From positions 3,210,001 to 3,274,000 of the forward strand of contig NZ_CP041063.1 in assembly GCF_011082085.1 (NCBI RefSeq): a DNA stretch of 64,000 nt. The letters are read 5' to 3'. The notes beneath the pieces are model-generated. The model was not told the DNA's origin. It worked only from the letters and a program-made list of their open reading frames with translations, and searched no databases. A program made the translations under genes and the position numbers. Every line of letters begins with the position of its first letter. Within the stretch, counting starts at the first letter, position 1. Source of the stretch: Bacillus sp. Cs-700. Its GTDB lineage: Bacteria > Bacillota > Bacilli > Bacillales > Guptibacillaceae. This document shows positions 1 to 7,241 of the stretch, piece after piece.

Positions 1-648
1 TTCTTTTTCTGGGCGCGCACTGCATATGAACCAACGAAAGAAGCGCTAGCTTATCTGGAAAAATCAAATGAAAATCAATTAACTTTTGGATCAACAGACG
101 CAGATAAAGGGATTATCTTTTATCAAGGCGGCAAAGTAGAAGAAGAAGCCTATGCGTACCTAGCGCACCAGCTTGCTGAGAAAGGTTATTTTGTTGTCAT
201 CCCGCGACTAACGTTAAACCTCGCTATTCTGGATGGCGACGAAGCTACGAGTATTATCGATCGGTATAGCACGATCGATAATTGGTACATTGGTGGTCAT
301 TCACTAGGTGGTGCTGTGGCTTCCTCATTTGCAGTCGAACATCCCGATCGCATACAGGGGTTGTTTTTTCTCGCTGCTTATCCGATTGAAGACATGTCTA
401 ACTTAGAGATGCCAACTTTAACAATATACGGGGAGGAAGATGGAGTAGCTACCTTATCTGACCAAAAGGAAAAAGAAAGCTTGCTATCTACTCAAGCTGT
501 CATTCATATAATTGAAGGCGGAAATCATGCGAATTACGGTATGTACGGTGAGCAAAAAGGAGATAATCCTGGATCACTTACATCGGAACAACAAATCGAT
601 GAAACTGTCCGAACCATTTCAACTTGGATAGAAACCTCACAAAAATAA
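1..648 (+). CDS. alpha/beta hydrolase, 3' part (start lies before the window)
   Basis: The reading frame is open from base 1 (215 codons visible) to TAA at 646-648, so the start codon is outside the window. The nucleophile elbow GHSLGG is near visible residue 101 (Ser). A GEEDGVA stretch can supply the acid and GGNHANYG the histidine, which completes a Ser-Asp-His triad. The arrangement resembles the single-domain alpha/beta hydrolase-5 family, whose substrates are mostly unknown. The missing N-terminus probably carries a membrane or signal segment, because the first visible residues are FFFWARTAYEP. It ends in a strong terminator, so it is the last gene of its transcript. The fold is clear; the substrate is not. 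Confidence 0.75.
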   Translation, partial: FFFWARTAYEPTKEALAYLEKSNENQLTFGSTDADKGIIFYQGGKVEEEAYAYLAHQLAEKGYFVVIPRLTLNLAILDGDEATSIIDRYSTIDNWYIGGHSLGGAVASSFAVEHPDRIQGLFFLAAYPIEDMSNLEMPTLTIYGEEDGVATLSDQKEKESLLSTQAVIHIIEGGNHANYGMYGEQKGDNPGSLTSEQQIDETVRTISTWIETSQK

Positions 649-678
649 GAAGCTGTCACTGACAGCTTCTTATTTTTG
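644..678 (+). terminator. Rho-independent terminator after the hydrolase
   Basis: A 15-bp perfect inverted repeat (644-658 and 660-674, AATAAGAAGCTGTCA and its complement) overlaps the stop codon and is followed by TTTT. Confidence 0.85.
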
Positions 679-757
679 TGAGGTTTTTTAGTTCGGATAA
701 AGCAATAAGGAATAGAAGGTAAGAAGATTCTCAATAATGGGGGATATAGGAAAGAGA

Positions 758-785
758 TTGACAGAAAGCGTATATGGGTTAAGAT
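758..785 (+). promoter_or_regulatory. candidate SigA promoter for the potassium channel gene
   Basis: TTGACA (758-763, consensus -35), 16 nt, then TAAGAT (780-785). The leader of about 110 nt contains an imperfect hairpin (776-807, GGGTTAAGATA/TATCTAACCC) and distant 8-bp arms CTCCTAAC (823-830) and GTTAGGAG (858-865). I see no c-di-AMP (ydaO) riboswitch, which might be expected in front of a potassium transporter gene. Confidence 0.45.
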
Positions 786-907
786 AGGGAATGTGATTAT
801 CTAACCCTTCATATGAGTTCAACTCCTAACTTTAAATGATAAATTACGGAACAAATGGTTAGGAGCTCTCTCAAAAGTTTGTATTATATGAAAAGGCTGT
901 GGATGCT

Positions 908-2260
908 TTGTTAAGATCTCGATTTCGACGAATTCGATTAACGTCTGTTCAGTTAATCGTTTTGTTTTATTTAATAGCGGTAACGGTCTCCACTTTTTTA
1001 ATTGGTTTACCGATTGCCCATCAACCAGGTGTGCAGCTTTCTTTTATTGATGCACTATTTACAGCCGTTAGTGCGGTAAGTGTAACGGGCCTTTCTGTAG
1101 TATCTATTGCGGATACATTCAGTGTTCCAGGCATTTTTATACTCGCTGCAGTCCTCCAAATTGGTGGGATTGGAATTATGACACTCGGTACATTTGTGTG
1201 GCTTGTCATGGGCAAGAAAATTGGGTTGAAAGAAAGACAGTTGATTATGACAGATCAAAATCAATCAACCCTCGCAGGCCTAGTGCAACTGATGAAACAA
1301 ATTCTTGGCTTGATTTTCATTATAGAAGTGATTGGAGCTCTTGTTCTCGGTACGTATTACCTTCGCTTCTTTGAAACTTGGCAGGAAGCCTATTTACAGG
1401 GGTTCTTTGCCTCTGTTAGTGCTACGACAAATGGTGGCTTTGATATAACAGGTAGCTCGCTTCAGCCGTTCGCTCAAGACTATTTCGTGCAATTTATTCA
1501 TATCTTATTGATTGTGACTGGAGCAATAGGGTTTCCAGTTTTAATTGAAGTGAAGAACTTTTTGTTTTCTAGACAAAATAGTTATCGCTACAAATTTTCT
1601 TTATTTACAAAACTAACTACAATGACGTTCTTTGTGTTAGTTGTATCAGGTGCTATTCTGATTTGGGCTTTTGAAGCGACGACCTTCTTTGCGGATAAAA
1701 GCTGGCATGAATCGTTTTTCTATGCCATGTTTCAGTCGGTAACTACTCGTAGTGGGGGACTCTCAACGATGGATGTGAATCAGTTCCAAGAGCCTACACA
1801 GCTACTATTATCTGCATTAATGTTTATTGGTGCTTCCCCAAGCAGTGTTGGAGGAGGAGTTCGAACAACAACCTTTGCAATTGTACTACTTGCTATTTTC
1901 TTCTTCGCAAAAGGCGGGACATCGATCAAAGTCTTTGGACGAGAATTGCATCATGAGGACATTCACAAAGCATTTGTCGTCTTCACCGTAGCCATTATCG
2001 TATGGAGCTGTGGAATTATTATGCTCTCATTCTCAGAACCATTTCCTATTGTGGCGATTATTTTCGAAGTCTCATCAGCATTTGGTACTACTGGTTTATC
2101 AATGGGTGTAACACCAGGGCTAAGTACATTTGGTAAAATTGTAATTATGTGTTTGATGTTTATCGGAAGAATTGGGATTCTTTCGTTTCTCTTCCTTATT
2201 CGAGGAACGGTTCTTCGTGAAAGATACCACTATCCAACAGAACGAGTTATTATTGGATAA
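908..2260 (+). CDS. TrkH/KtrB-family potassium channel subunit
   Basis: About 450 aa, highly hydrophobic, with the four pore-loop motifs of the Trk/Ktr/HKT superfamily in order: VSVTGLS (about residue 60), TTNGGFD (about 175), TTRSGGLS (about 285) and GTTGLSMG (about 395). Each carries the conserved selectivity-filter glycine. In Bacillus, KtrB and KtrD form dimeric channels gated by the cytosolic RCK rings KtrA and KtrC and take up K+ (with Na+ coupling) under osmotic stress. No ktrA/ktrC gene is adjacent, so this is a stand-alone KtrD-like arrangement. Start choice: AAAAGG at 891-896 is 11 nt before TTG 908; the in-frame GTG at 899 is too close to it. It is monocistronic, with its own promoter candidate and terminator. 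Confidence 0.85.
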   Translation: MLRSRFRRIRLTSVQLIVLFYLIAVTVSTFLIGLPIAHQPGVQLSFIDALFTAVSAVSVTGLSVVSIADTFSVPGIFILAAVLQIGGIGIMTLGTFVWLVMGKKIGLKERQLIMTDQNQSTLAGLVQLMKQILGLIFIIEVIGALVLGTYYLRFFETWQEAYLQGFFASVSATTNGGFDITGSSLQPFAQDYFVQFIHILLIVTGAIGFPVLIEVKNFLFSRQNSYRYKFSLFTKLTTMTFFVLVVSGAILIWAFEATTFFADKSWHESFFYAMFQSVTTRSGGLSTMDVNQFQEPTQLLLSALMFIGASPSSVGGGVRTTTFAIVLLAIFFFAKGGTSIKVFGRELHHEDIHKAFVVFTVAIIVWSCGIIMLSFSEPFPIVAIIFEVSSAFGTTGLSMGVTPGLSTFGKIVIMCLMFIGRIGILSFLFLIRGTVLRERYHYPTERVIIG

Positions 2261-2295
2261 AAGCAAGTGGCCTAGTGCTACTTGCTTTTTTTTTT
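2261..2295 (+). terminator. Rho-independent terminator of the potassium channel gene
   Basis: An 11-bp stem (2261-2271 with 2277-2287, one G-U pair), loop CTAGT, then ten consecutive T (2286-2295). Confidence 0.9.
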
Positions 2296-2332
2296 CGTTA
2301 AGTCCTTTCAATGTAGTAGTCGTTTTCTGTTA

Positions 2333-2420
2333 CGCGGAATTAGTTGGATTTTCGCGGAAATATTGTTCATTTTCGCGGGAAAAATAAAAATAACGCGGAA
2401 ATATCGCAGAAATCGCGGAA
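2333..2420. repeat. phased CGCGGAA repeat array
   Basis: Copies of CGCGGAA/CGCGGGA begin at 2333, 2353, 2374, 2394 and 2414, so the spacing is 20, 21, 20 and 20 bp. A variant CGCAGAA at 2405 sits halfway between the last two. The DNA between copies is A/T rich. This places the C/G blocks on one face of the helix (two turns apart). There is no convincing gene here. Confidence 0.7.
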
Positions 2421-2446
2421 ATACGGTTTTATGATGCCTGCAGTGT

Positions 2447-2709
2447 CTAATCGCCCACTTCCGCTTTTCTTGTCTAGCTGCGACTCACAGAAACTGCGAT
2501 ATTTCACTCTTTTACCAGAACACAAAAGGCGTGTTCTAGTTCAAGAGTTCCAATATCTCCGTTTCTAAACGCTCGTCTCCGCTTTGCGTAGATCCAGCTG
2601 CAGTGGGCAGGATCTCGATCGCTTCACCATATCAAATGAACACAAAGAGCGTGTTCTTTTGATATGCTTCCAGCGCTTGTCGATCCTAATCGCCCACTTC
2701 CGCTTTTCT
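2447..2709. repeat. intergenic repeat element with 24-bp direct ends and nested hairpins
   Basis: An identical 24-bp sequence beginning CTAATCGCCCACTTCCGC occurs at 2447-2470 and again at 2686-2709. Between them are two related hairpins, GAACAC-N7-GTGTTC, at 2518-2536 and 2638-2656. The second extends to a 15-bp arm (2629-2665) with one T-T mismatch. A CTGCAGTGGGC block (about 2598) is partly complementary to the CGCCCACT of the ends. Together with the CGCGGAA array it fills the roughly 490 bp between the potassium channel gene and the spore protein gene. It looks like a non-coding dispersed repeat; no protein reading is convincing. Confidence 0.6.
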
Positions 2710-2732
2710 GGACTTATTTACCAAAAAATATT

Positions 2733-2762
2733 GGTATATAAAAATCGGGATTTCACAAACTA
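2733..2762 (+). promoter_or_regulatory. candidate SigG (forespore) promoter for the SASP gene
   Basis: GGTATA (2733-2738), 17 nt, CAAACTA (2756-2762). This resembles the SigG pattern (-35 ending in ATA, -10 CATACTA) and precedes a gene family that is SigG-dependent in Bacillus. Confidence 0.5.
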
Positions 2763-2785
2763 GTTGTACAAAGGAGGTGATTGAC

Positions 2786-3001
2786 ATGGCTCAACAACAA
2801 AGCAGACAAGGAAGCTCTAACAACCTTGTAGTACCTGGTGTGGCTCAAGCTATCGACCAGATGAAGTATGAAATCGCTACTGAATTCGGAGTGCAACTTG
2901 GTCCAGATTCAACTTCTCGCGCTAACGGATCTGTTGGTGGAGAAATCACAAAGCGTTTGGTTCAAATGGCTGAACAACAGCTTGGCGGTTACCAAAAATA
3001 A
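2786..3001 (+). CDS. alpha/beta-type small acid-soluble spore protein (SspA/SspB family)
   Basis: 71 aa from ATG 2786, placed 6 nt after AAAGGAGGTGA; an in-frame GTG at 2777 lies inside that ribosome-binding site and is rejected. The [10 protein letters not shown] segment is the germination-protease cleavage region of this family, and [17 protein letters not shown] is the conserved C-terminal DNA-binding helix. SASPs coat the chromosome in dormant spores, protect it from UV and chemicals, and supply amino acids on germination. The gene is alone between a repeat region and a hairpin, with a SigG-like promoter upstream. Which paralogue (A, B, C or D) cannot be told from sequence alone, although gene order near yheE suggests the sspB position. 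Confidence 0.95.
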   Translation: MAQQQSRQGSSNNLVVPGVAQAIDQMKYEIATEFGVQLGPDSTSRANGSVGGEITKRLVQMAEQQLGGYQK

Positions 3002-3018
3002 TTTTATACCATGGCTGT

Positions 3019-3042
3019 AAGGGGTGGATTCGTCCATCCCTT
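3019..3042 (+). other. stem-loop after the SASP gene
   Basis: A 10-bp stem AAGGGGTGGA/TCCATCCCTT (one G-U pair) closes a TTCG loop and has no T-tract behind it. It may be a transcript-stabilising 3' hairpin rather than a canonical terminator. Confidence 0.5.
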
Positions 3043-3076
3043 CTTACGTGATTTATCCATAGAAGGAGGAGGCTTT

Positions 3077-3325
3077 ATGTCTTTTGAATGTCCGCTCTGT
3101 AATAGCTTTGCTGCTATTGAGCTTGTTTGTCAGGTATGTGGAGATAAGTTAACGGATAAGGGAAGAGAAGCGGAGTATTATGATGAATATAGTGCGTATG
3201 AGCCTATTGAATCAATGAAAAAAGCGGACGGATATAAAAGCAAAGCGCATGAATGCCCCCATCTTCTATCTTGTCCAACGTGCGGATGGAATGATGTCTA
3301 TTTAATTGAAGAATGGATTACATAG
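3077..3325 (+). CDS. small protein with paired zinc-ribbon-like CxxC motifs
   Basis: 82 aa from ATG 3077 behind AGAAGGAGGAGG. Cysteines fall as CPLC and CQVC near the N-terminus and as CPHLLSCPTC near the C-terminus, separated by an acidic, tyrosine-rich linker (AEYYDEYSAYEPIE). This can form one or two zinc ribbons. I do not recognise a named family. It ends just before a bidirectional terminator shared with the convergent transporter gene. Confidence 0.7.
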   Translation: MSFECPLCNSFAAIELVCQVCGDKLTDKGREAEYYDEYSAYEPIESMKKADGYKSKAHECPHLLSCPTCGWNDVYLIEEWIT

Positions 3326-3326
3326 C

Positions 3327-3354
3327 AAAGAGCTGCCGGTTAGGGCAGCTCTTT
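3327..3354. terminator. bidirectional terminator between convergent genes
   Basis: An 11-bp stem (3327-3337 with 3344-3354, AAAGAGCTGCC and complement) with loop GGTTAG serves both strands. Confidence 0.8.
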
Positions 3355-3360
3355 ATCTTA

Positions 3361-4020
3361 TTAAGAGGATGGAATATACAATTTCTTCTCAAGAAAACTT
3401 TGGATGAGATTAAGAATCGTTGTAAAGAACCAGTAAATGAAAGCTGCCGTTAATAAGATAGGTAAGACTTTAAAGTTTGATGCAGCAATCTGATCTGCAT
3501 TATAGGTTAATTCTGAAATCGTCAGAACGGAAGCAAGAGAAGAGGCTTTTACGATATCAATTAAAGAATTCCACACAGGTGGAATCGCTCTTCTCCAAGC
3601 TTGAGGTAAAATGACTTCTTTGTAAATTAACGATTTCTTCATCCCGAGTGACATCGCAGCTTCCCACTGTCCTTTTGAGAGGGAGAGGATGGCTGCTCGG
3701 AATGATTCAGAGATATAGGCTCCAAAGTGTAAGATAAGGCCAGTGTATGCGGCTTGCCAGGCTGTTAATTGGATATCAACAGAGACAAGACCATAATACA
3801 AAATAAATAATTGGATTAGTAGTGGAGTGCCTCTGAAGAACGAGACATATAATTTTGCTAACCCAGTCGCTATTTTACTTTTAGAAAGACGCAACAATGC
3901 AATCATTAATCCAACGAATAAAGCACCAAAGATGGAAAAGAAACTAAGAAGAAGTGTATTCTTAGCCCCTTCAAGGAGAAAGGGCAAAGAATTAATTAAC
4001 ACATCAGTTGTCTCACTCAC
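3361..4020 (-). CDS. polar amino-acid ABC transporter permease (TcyB-like)
   Basis: 219 aa, about five membrane segments, with the EAA loop EAAMSLGMKKSLIYKEVILP in the second half, which docks on the ATPase. This is the HisM/GlnP/TcyB type of importer permease. It starts with GTG 4020 and overlaps the 3' end of the binding-protein gene by 8 bp, so the two are translationally coupled. The expected third gene (ATPase) is missing: the next gene downstream is the convergent zinc-ribbon gene. The cystine assignment rests on the binding protein. Confidence 0.85.
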   Translation of the reverse strand: MSETTDVLINSLPFLLEGAKNTLLLSFFSIFGALFVGLMIALLRLSKSKIATGLAKLYVSFFRGTPLLIQLFILYYGLVSVDIQLTAWQAAYTGLILHFGAYISESFRAAILSLSKGQWEAAMSLGMKKSLIYKEVILPQAWRRAIPPVWNSLIDIVKASSLASVLTISELTYNADQIAASNFKVLPILLTAAFIYWFFTTILNLIQSFLEKKLYIPSS

Positions 4021-4804
4021 TTACGTTCTCTCCATCAAAATATTCTTTTGAAAGGTCTGCGAGTGTTCCGTCTTCTTTCATTTCCTTTAATGCATCATTG
4101 ATCTTGTTAACCAAGTCTTCATTTCCTTTTGGAAGAGCAAAGGCCATTTCTGTTTTGTTGAACGTCTCGCCAACGCCTTTTACTTTATAATCCTGCTCAG
4201 GCAGTTCAGTTAAAATGAAGAGACGGTCATTCATTGCTGCTTCGATGTTACGTTCGTTACTGAGATCTGTAAGAACCTGGTTTGCGCCTTTGTAAATTTT
4301 CGTTTCAGCTCCAGCTTCTTCAGCAGCTTGTGCGTAGTTACTCCCCTGTGTGGTTCCAACTGTTTTTCCTTCAAGATCTTCAATACCTTTAATATCATCG
4401 TTATTCTCGTTAACGATCACCTGTCCACCTGAATAAGTATATGGTTCTGTAAAGTCAAATTGTTCTTTACGATCATCCGTAATGGTTACTTGATTGGCGA
4501 CCATATCAATACGTTCAGTTTCAAGTGAGGATAGAAGCCCTTTCCATTCAATTGCTTTGAATTCCGCTTTCATCCCAATGCGATCGGCTACTTCTCTGGC
4601 AACTTCCACGTCGTAACCAGTGATTTCATTATTGTCATCACGATAGCTAAATGGTGGGTAAGTTGCTTCCGTTCCAATTAACAGTGTTTCTTTTTCATTG
4701 GAACTTCCTTCTTCGCTATTCTCTGTATTATCATTGCTACCGCAGGCAGCAAGTACAGTAAGTGTTAAGGCAAGTACCAACCCTAGCATCCATTTTTTGT
4801 TCAA
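4013..4804 (-). CDS. amino-acid (probably cystine) ABC transporter substrate-binding lipoprotein
   Basis: 263 aa. A type II signal peptide ends in the lipobox LAAC with the lipidated Cys at residue 21. The mature part is a family-3 solute-binding protein, with GTEATYPPFSY, GYDVEVAREVADRIG and the MVANQVTITDDRKEQFDF stretch that resembles cystine-binding TcyA/FliY proteins. It starts with TTG 4804, 9 nt after AAAGGAGGAC. It forms an operon with the permease downstream (8-bp overlap) and is preceded by a strong promoter overlapped by inverted repeats. Cystine is the best guess; other polar amino acids are possible. Confidence 0.85.
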   Translation of the reverse strand: MNKKWMLGLVLALTLTVLAACGSNDNTENSEEGSSNEKETLLIGTEATYPPFSYRDDNNEITGYDVEVAREVADRIGMKAEFKAIEWKGLLSSLETERIDMVANQVTITDDRKEQFDFTEPYTYSGGQVIVNENNDDIKGIEDLEGKTVGTTQGSNYAQAAEEAGAETKIYKGANQVLTDLSNERNIEAAMNDRLFILTELPEQDYKVKGVGETFNKTEMAFALPKGNEDLVNKINDALKEMKEDGTLADLSKEYFDGENVSE

Positions 4805-4854
4805 AATAAAGTCCTCCTTTTAATTCCTACAAAATTGATGTGAATTATAAATTT

Positions 4855-4904
4855 ATTGTAGTTAGCATTTGACTTAAAGTCAATCAAGAAACATTATTGA
4901 CTTT
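4855..4904 (-). promoter_or_regulatory. promoter with overlapping inverted-repeat operator for the amino-acid transporter
   Basis: On the minus strand TTGACT (4883-4878) is 17 nt from TACAAT (4860-4855), a near-consensus SigA promoter. The -35 lies inside the palindrome TTGACTT-A-AAGTCAA (4869-4883). A third half-site ATTGACTTT (4896-4904) sits just upstream and pairs with AAAGTCAAT (4876-4884). A repressor or activator binding over the -35 is implied. Confidence 0.65.
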
Positions 4905-4933
4905 AATTAACCGCTTCATGCAAAAAGACAAAT

Positions 4934-4966
4934 AAAAAGCTTCCTCGCTTTAAGAGGAAGCTTTTT
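4934..4966 (-). terminator. terminator after msmX
   Basis: A 13-bp stem (4934-4946 with 4954-4966, AAAAAGCTTCCTC and complement) with a 7-nt loop. The A-tract reads as T on the minus strand. Confidence 0.85.
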
Positions 4967-4976
4967 AGCCATTTTA

Positions 4977-6074
4977 TTAACGAATGCGAAGTTCTGATTC
5001 AGTATCAAAGAAATGGCATTTATTCATATCAAACGCAAGGCTGATATTCTGACCGTTTTGAATATCGGTACGAGAGTCAACACGTGCTACGAAGTCTTGT
5101 TCTGCAACTTTGGAATAAAGGTAAGTTTCTGCACCCATTAATTCAGCTACATCAATGACAGCACTTACTTTTGTATCTTGGGAAGATTCGATAAATACTG
5201 GCTCATCATGAATATCTTCAGGACGAATACCAAGCATGACTTCTTTGTTCAAGTATCCTTGATCACGAAGTGTTTTCATTTTGCCTTCAGGAACTTTCAC
5301 TTGAACATCACCTAGTTTGAAAAAGCCATCTTCTAATGTACCGCGGAAGAAGTTCATTGCAGGAGAGCCAATAAATCCGCCAACAAAGACGTTGTCAGGT
5401 GCGTCGTATACATCTTTTGGTGTTCCTACTTGTTGGATAAGGCCATCTTTCATAATAACGATACGCGTTGCCATCGTCATTGCTTCTGTTTGGTCATGAG
5501 TTACATAAATTGTCGTTGTTTGTAGACGCTGGTGAAGCTTAGAAATCTCAGCACGCATTTGTACACGAAGTTTTGCATCTAGGTTTGAAAGTGGCTCATC
5601 CATTAGGAACACTTGTGGATCCCGTACGATTGCACGACCTAGTGCTACACGCTGTCGCTGACCACCTGAGAGTGCTTTAGGTTTACGATCGAGCAGGCTT
5701 TCAAGACCAAGAATACGAGCAGCGTCCGTTACGCGACGTTCAATTTCTTTTTTGTCGAACTTACGCAGTTTCAAACCAAATGCCATGTTATCGTATACGT
5801 TCATGTGAGGATAAAGAGCATAGTTTTGGAATACCATTGCGATATCACGATCTTTTGGTGCTACGTCATTCACGCGACGATCACCAATAACGAGGTCGCC
5901 ATCTGAGATATCTTCAAGGCCAGCAATCATACGAAGCGTTGTTGATTTACCGCAACCAGAAGGTCCTACAAACACGATGAATTCCTTATCTTTAATATCA
6001 AGGTTAAAGTCTTTTACTGCCTCAAATTTGTTATCATATCTTTTGTAAATGTGATTGAGTGCGATCTCTGCCAT
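4977..6074 (-). CDS. msmX: multi-sugar ABC transporter ATPase MsmX
   Basis: 365 aa. Walker [10 protein letters not shown] at residues 37-45, Q-loop region [11 protein letters not shown], signature LSGGQRQRV (about 135), Walker B/D-loop [14 protein letters not shown] and switch THDQTEAM (about 192) are followed by the C-terminal regulatory OB-like domain of the MalK/UgpC/MsmX group. In B. subtilis MsmX is an orphan ATPase that energises several carbohydrate importers encoded elsewhere. Here too it stands alone, with no permease or binding-protein gene beside it apart from an unrelated amino-acid importer. The ribosome-binding site is AGGAGGC. A cre-like site lies upstream and a strong terminator follows. 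Confidence 0.92.
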   Translation of the reverse strand: MAEIALNHIYKRYDNKFEAVKDFNLDIKDKEFIVFVGPSGCGKSTTLRMIAGLEDISDGDLVIGDRRVNDVAPKDRDIAMVFQNYALYPHMNVYDNMAFGLKLRKFDKKEIERRVTDAARILGLESLLDRKPKALSGGQRQRVALGRAIVRDPQVFLMDEPLSNLDAKLRVQMRAEISKLHQRLQTTTIYVTHDQTEAMTMATRIVIMKDGLIQQVGTPKDVYDAPDNVFVGGFIGSPAMNFFRGTLEDGFFKLGDVQVKVPEGKMKTLRDQGYLNKEVMLGIRPEDIHDEPVFIESSQDTKVSAVIDVAELMGAETYLYSKVAEQDFVARVDSRTDIQNGQNISLAFDMNKCHFFDTESELRIR

Positions 6075-6125
6075 GTTAATGCCTCCTATGAAATGAACTC
6101 CTTTTGCTAGTTCTAAGTCTACTCT

Positions 6126-6141
6126 ATGAAAACGCTATCGT
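6126..6141 (-). promoter_or_regulatory. possible cre (CcpA) site upstream of msmX
   Basis: ATGAAAACGCTATCGT fits the cre pattern WTGNAANCGNWNNCAW at all defined positions except one (G for A). It lies 52 bp before the msmX start, where carbon control would be plausible. Confidence 0.4.
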
Positions 6142-6220
6142 AAATTGTAAGCGTGCACAAACTTGTTCCGAGGTTTTGTGCATTTTGACCGAAAGACGTG
6201 AGAGAAAAAGGGTAACGCAC

Positions 6221-6248
6221 TAAAAAAACTGCGTCCATTAACGCAGTT
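6221..6248 (-). terminator. terminator of the PucR-type regulator gene
   Basis: Stem AACTGCGT (6227-6234)/ACGCAGTT (6241-6248) with loop CCATTA contains the stop codon and is followed on the minus strand by a T-run (A-tract 6222-6228). Confidence 0.8.
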
Positions 6249-7128
6249 CCATTGCAAGAAGAGAAAGGTAAACCATTACAGCTCCTTGAAAGCTCTTAAC
6301 ATCGATACCCGTTTTTTCAATAAACTTATCGACACGATATTGGAGACTATTTCTATGTACGTATAGCTGTTTTGCTGCAAGGGTAATGTTTAAGTTTGAT
6401 TCTAAATAAATCCGGATACTTTTTAGTAGTTCAGAATCATGTTGAATTGGTTCCATGAGTTTAATTAAGTAATCAATAGTTTCTTCACTCGCTTCATTGA
6501 ACAGAACAGCAGGGACAATGTCGACGTGTGTGAAAACCATTTGAGAAGGCATCAGCTCTCTTCCTGTAGCAAACCATTTTTTTTCGGCTTTATAAACACG
6601 CTTCAAGTGACTGCTATCCGAATGACGGATTGTCTGACCAACAAACAAAGACATCCCAGTAAAAAAGTCAGCTGTTAGGGCTGCAGCTGTTTGTTCAAGT
6701 TCATGAACGATTTGTTCGTCTATTTCGTTAGCTTGCACGAGGACGCCTTTCCTTTCATTTTCAAACAAGAGCACGGTTTCCTCAGAAAACAAGCCAGTCA
6801 TAGCCTCGATAAAATCCGAAAGATCGGATGGTGCTTCTTTTAAATAAAAATGGATATACCGGACAGGCGAATTTAGGTTAAGTTCCACGATTGAAGCATC
6901 TTCAAAAAGGAGAGAAGCCCATTTTGCTTGAACCTTATTCATCCGATCATCTAGTATGCGAATGGAAGGGAATAGGGCATTTAGAAGATCCTTCTCGCGT
7001 CCCGTAAGACGAGTTTTGCGAATCCCGAATTCTTCCCCATCAGTGGTTCGGTACCAATGGAACAGATCGGGCTGTTCGGAGGTGAGGACATAATCATTTC
7101 CATATAAATCGGCAAGTTTTGCATTCAT
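6238..7128 (-). CDS. PucR/CdaR-type helix-turn-helix regulator
   Basis: 296 aa. The C-terminal 60 residues match the PucR-type helix-turn-helix: SIRIYLESNLNITLAAKQL followed by YVHRNSLQYRVDKFIEKTG. The N-terminal 230 residues show no motif I recognise. Relatives with this C-terminus sense purines, sugar acids or sugars. ATG 7128 follows TAGGAGGACC. It lies directly upstream of msmX in the same direction but is separated from it by its own terminator and a 160-bp gap, so a regulatory link to sugar uptake is suggestive only. Confidence 0.75.
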   Translation of the reverse strand: MNAKLADLYGNDYVLTSEQPDLFHWYRTTDGEEFGIRKTRLTGREKDLLNALFPSIRILDDRMNKVQAKWASLLFEDASIVELNLNSPVRYIHFYLKEAPSDLSDFIEAMTGLFSEETVLLFENERKGVLVQANEIDEQIVHELEQTAAALTADFFTGMSLFVGQTIRHSDSSHLKRVYKAEKKWFATGRELMPSQMVFTHVDIVPAVLFNEASEETIDYLIKLMEPIQHDSELLKSIRIYLESNLNITLAAKQLYVHRNSLQYRVDKFIEKTGIDVKSFQGAVMVYLSLLAMELR

Positions 7129-7203
7129 AAGTGGTCCTCCTAGTGTACAGTTATCCTCTAGTATAACGCATCAGCTGCTTCAAATTAATAGAGAAGGAAT
7201 CGA

Positions 7204-7234
7204 AAAGAACCTCTTCGTATGCAAGAGGTTCTTT
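7204..7234. terminator. terminator at the end of the yheE/ATP-grasp cluster
   Basis: A 12-bp stem AAAGAACCTCTT (7204-7215)/AAGAGGTTCTTT (7223-7234) with a 7-nt loop, followed on the minus strand by TTTT. It is the first terminator below the cluster. Confidence 0.75.
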
Positions 7235-7241
7235 GGTTACA

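Noticed and set aside
23-315. Hydrolase gene starting at an internal ATG (316)
   Set aside because: The frame is open to base 1 and the residues before 316, including GHS of the nucleophile elbow, belong to the hydrolase fold; the gene starts before the window.
776-898. Possible c-di-AMP (ydaO) riboswitch upstream of the potassium channel gene
   Set aside because: Potassium transporter genes often have one, but the conserved pseudoknot and GGGGAA-type segments are not there; only simple hairpins are seen.
2344-2568. An open frame of 74 codons inside the repeat region
   Set aside because: It consists of the CGCGGAA array and repeat-element sequence, has no ribosome-binding site and encodes a low-complexity, unnatural-looking protein.
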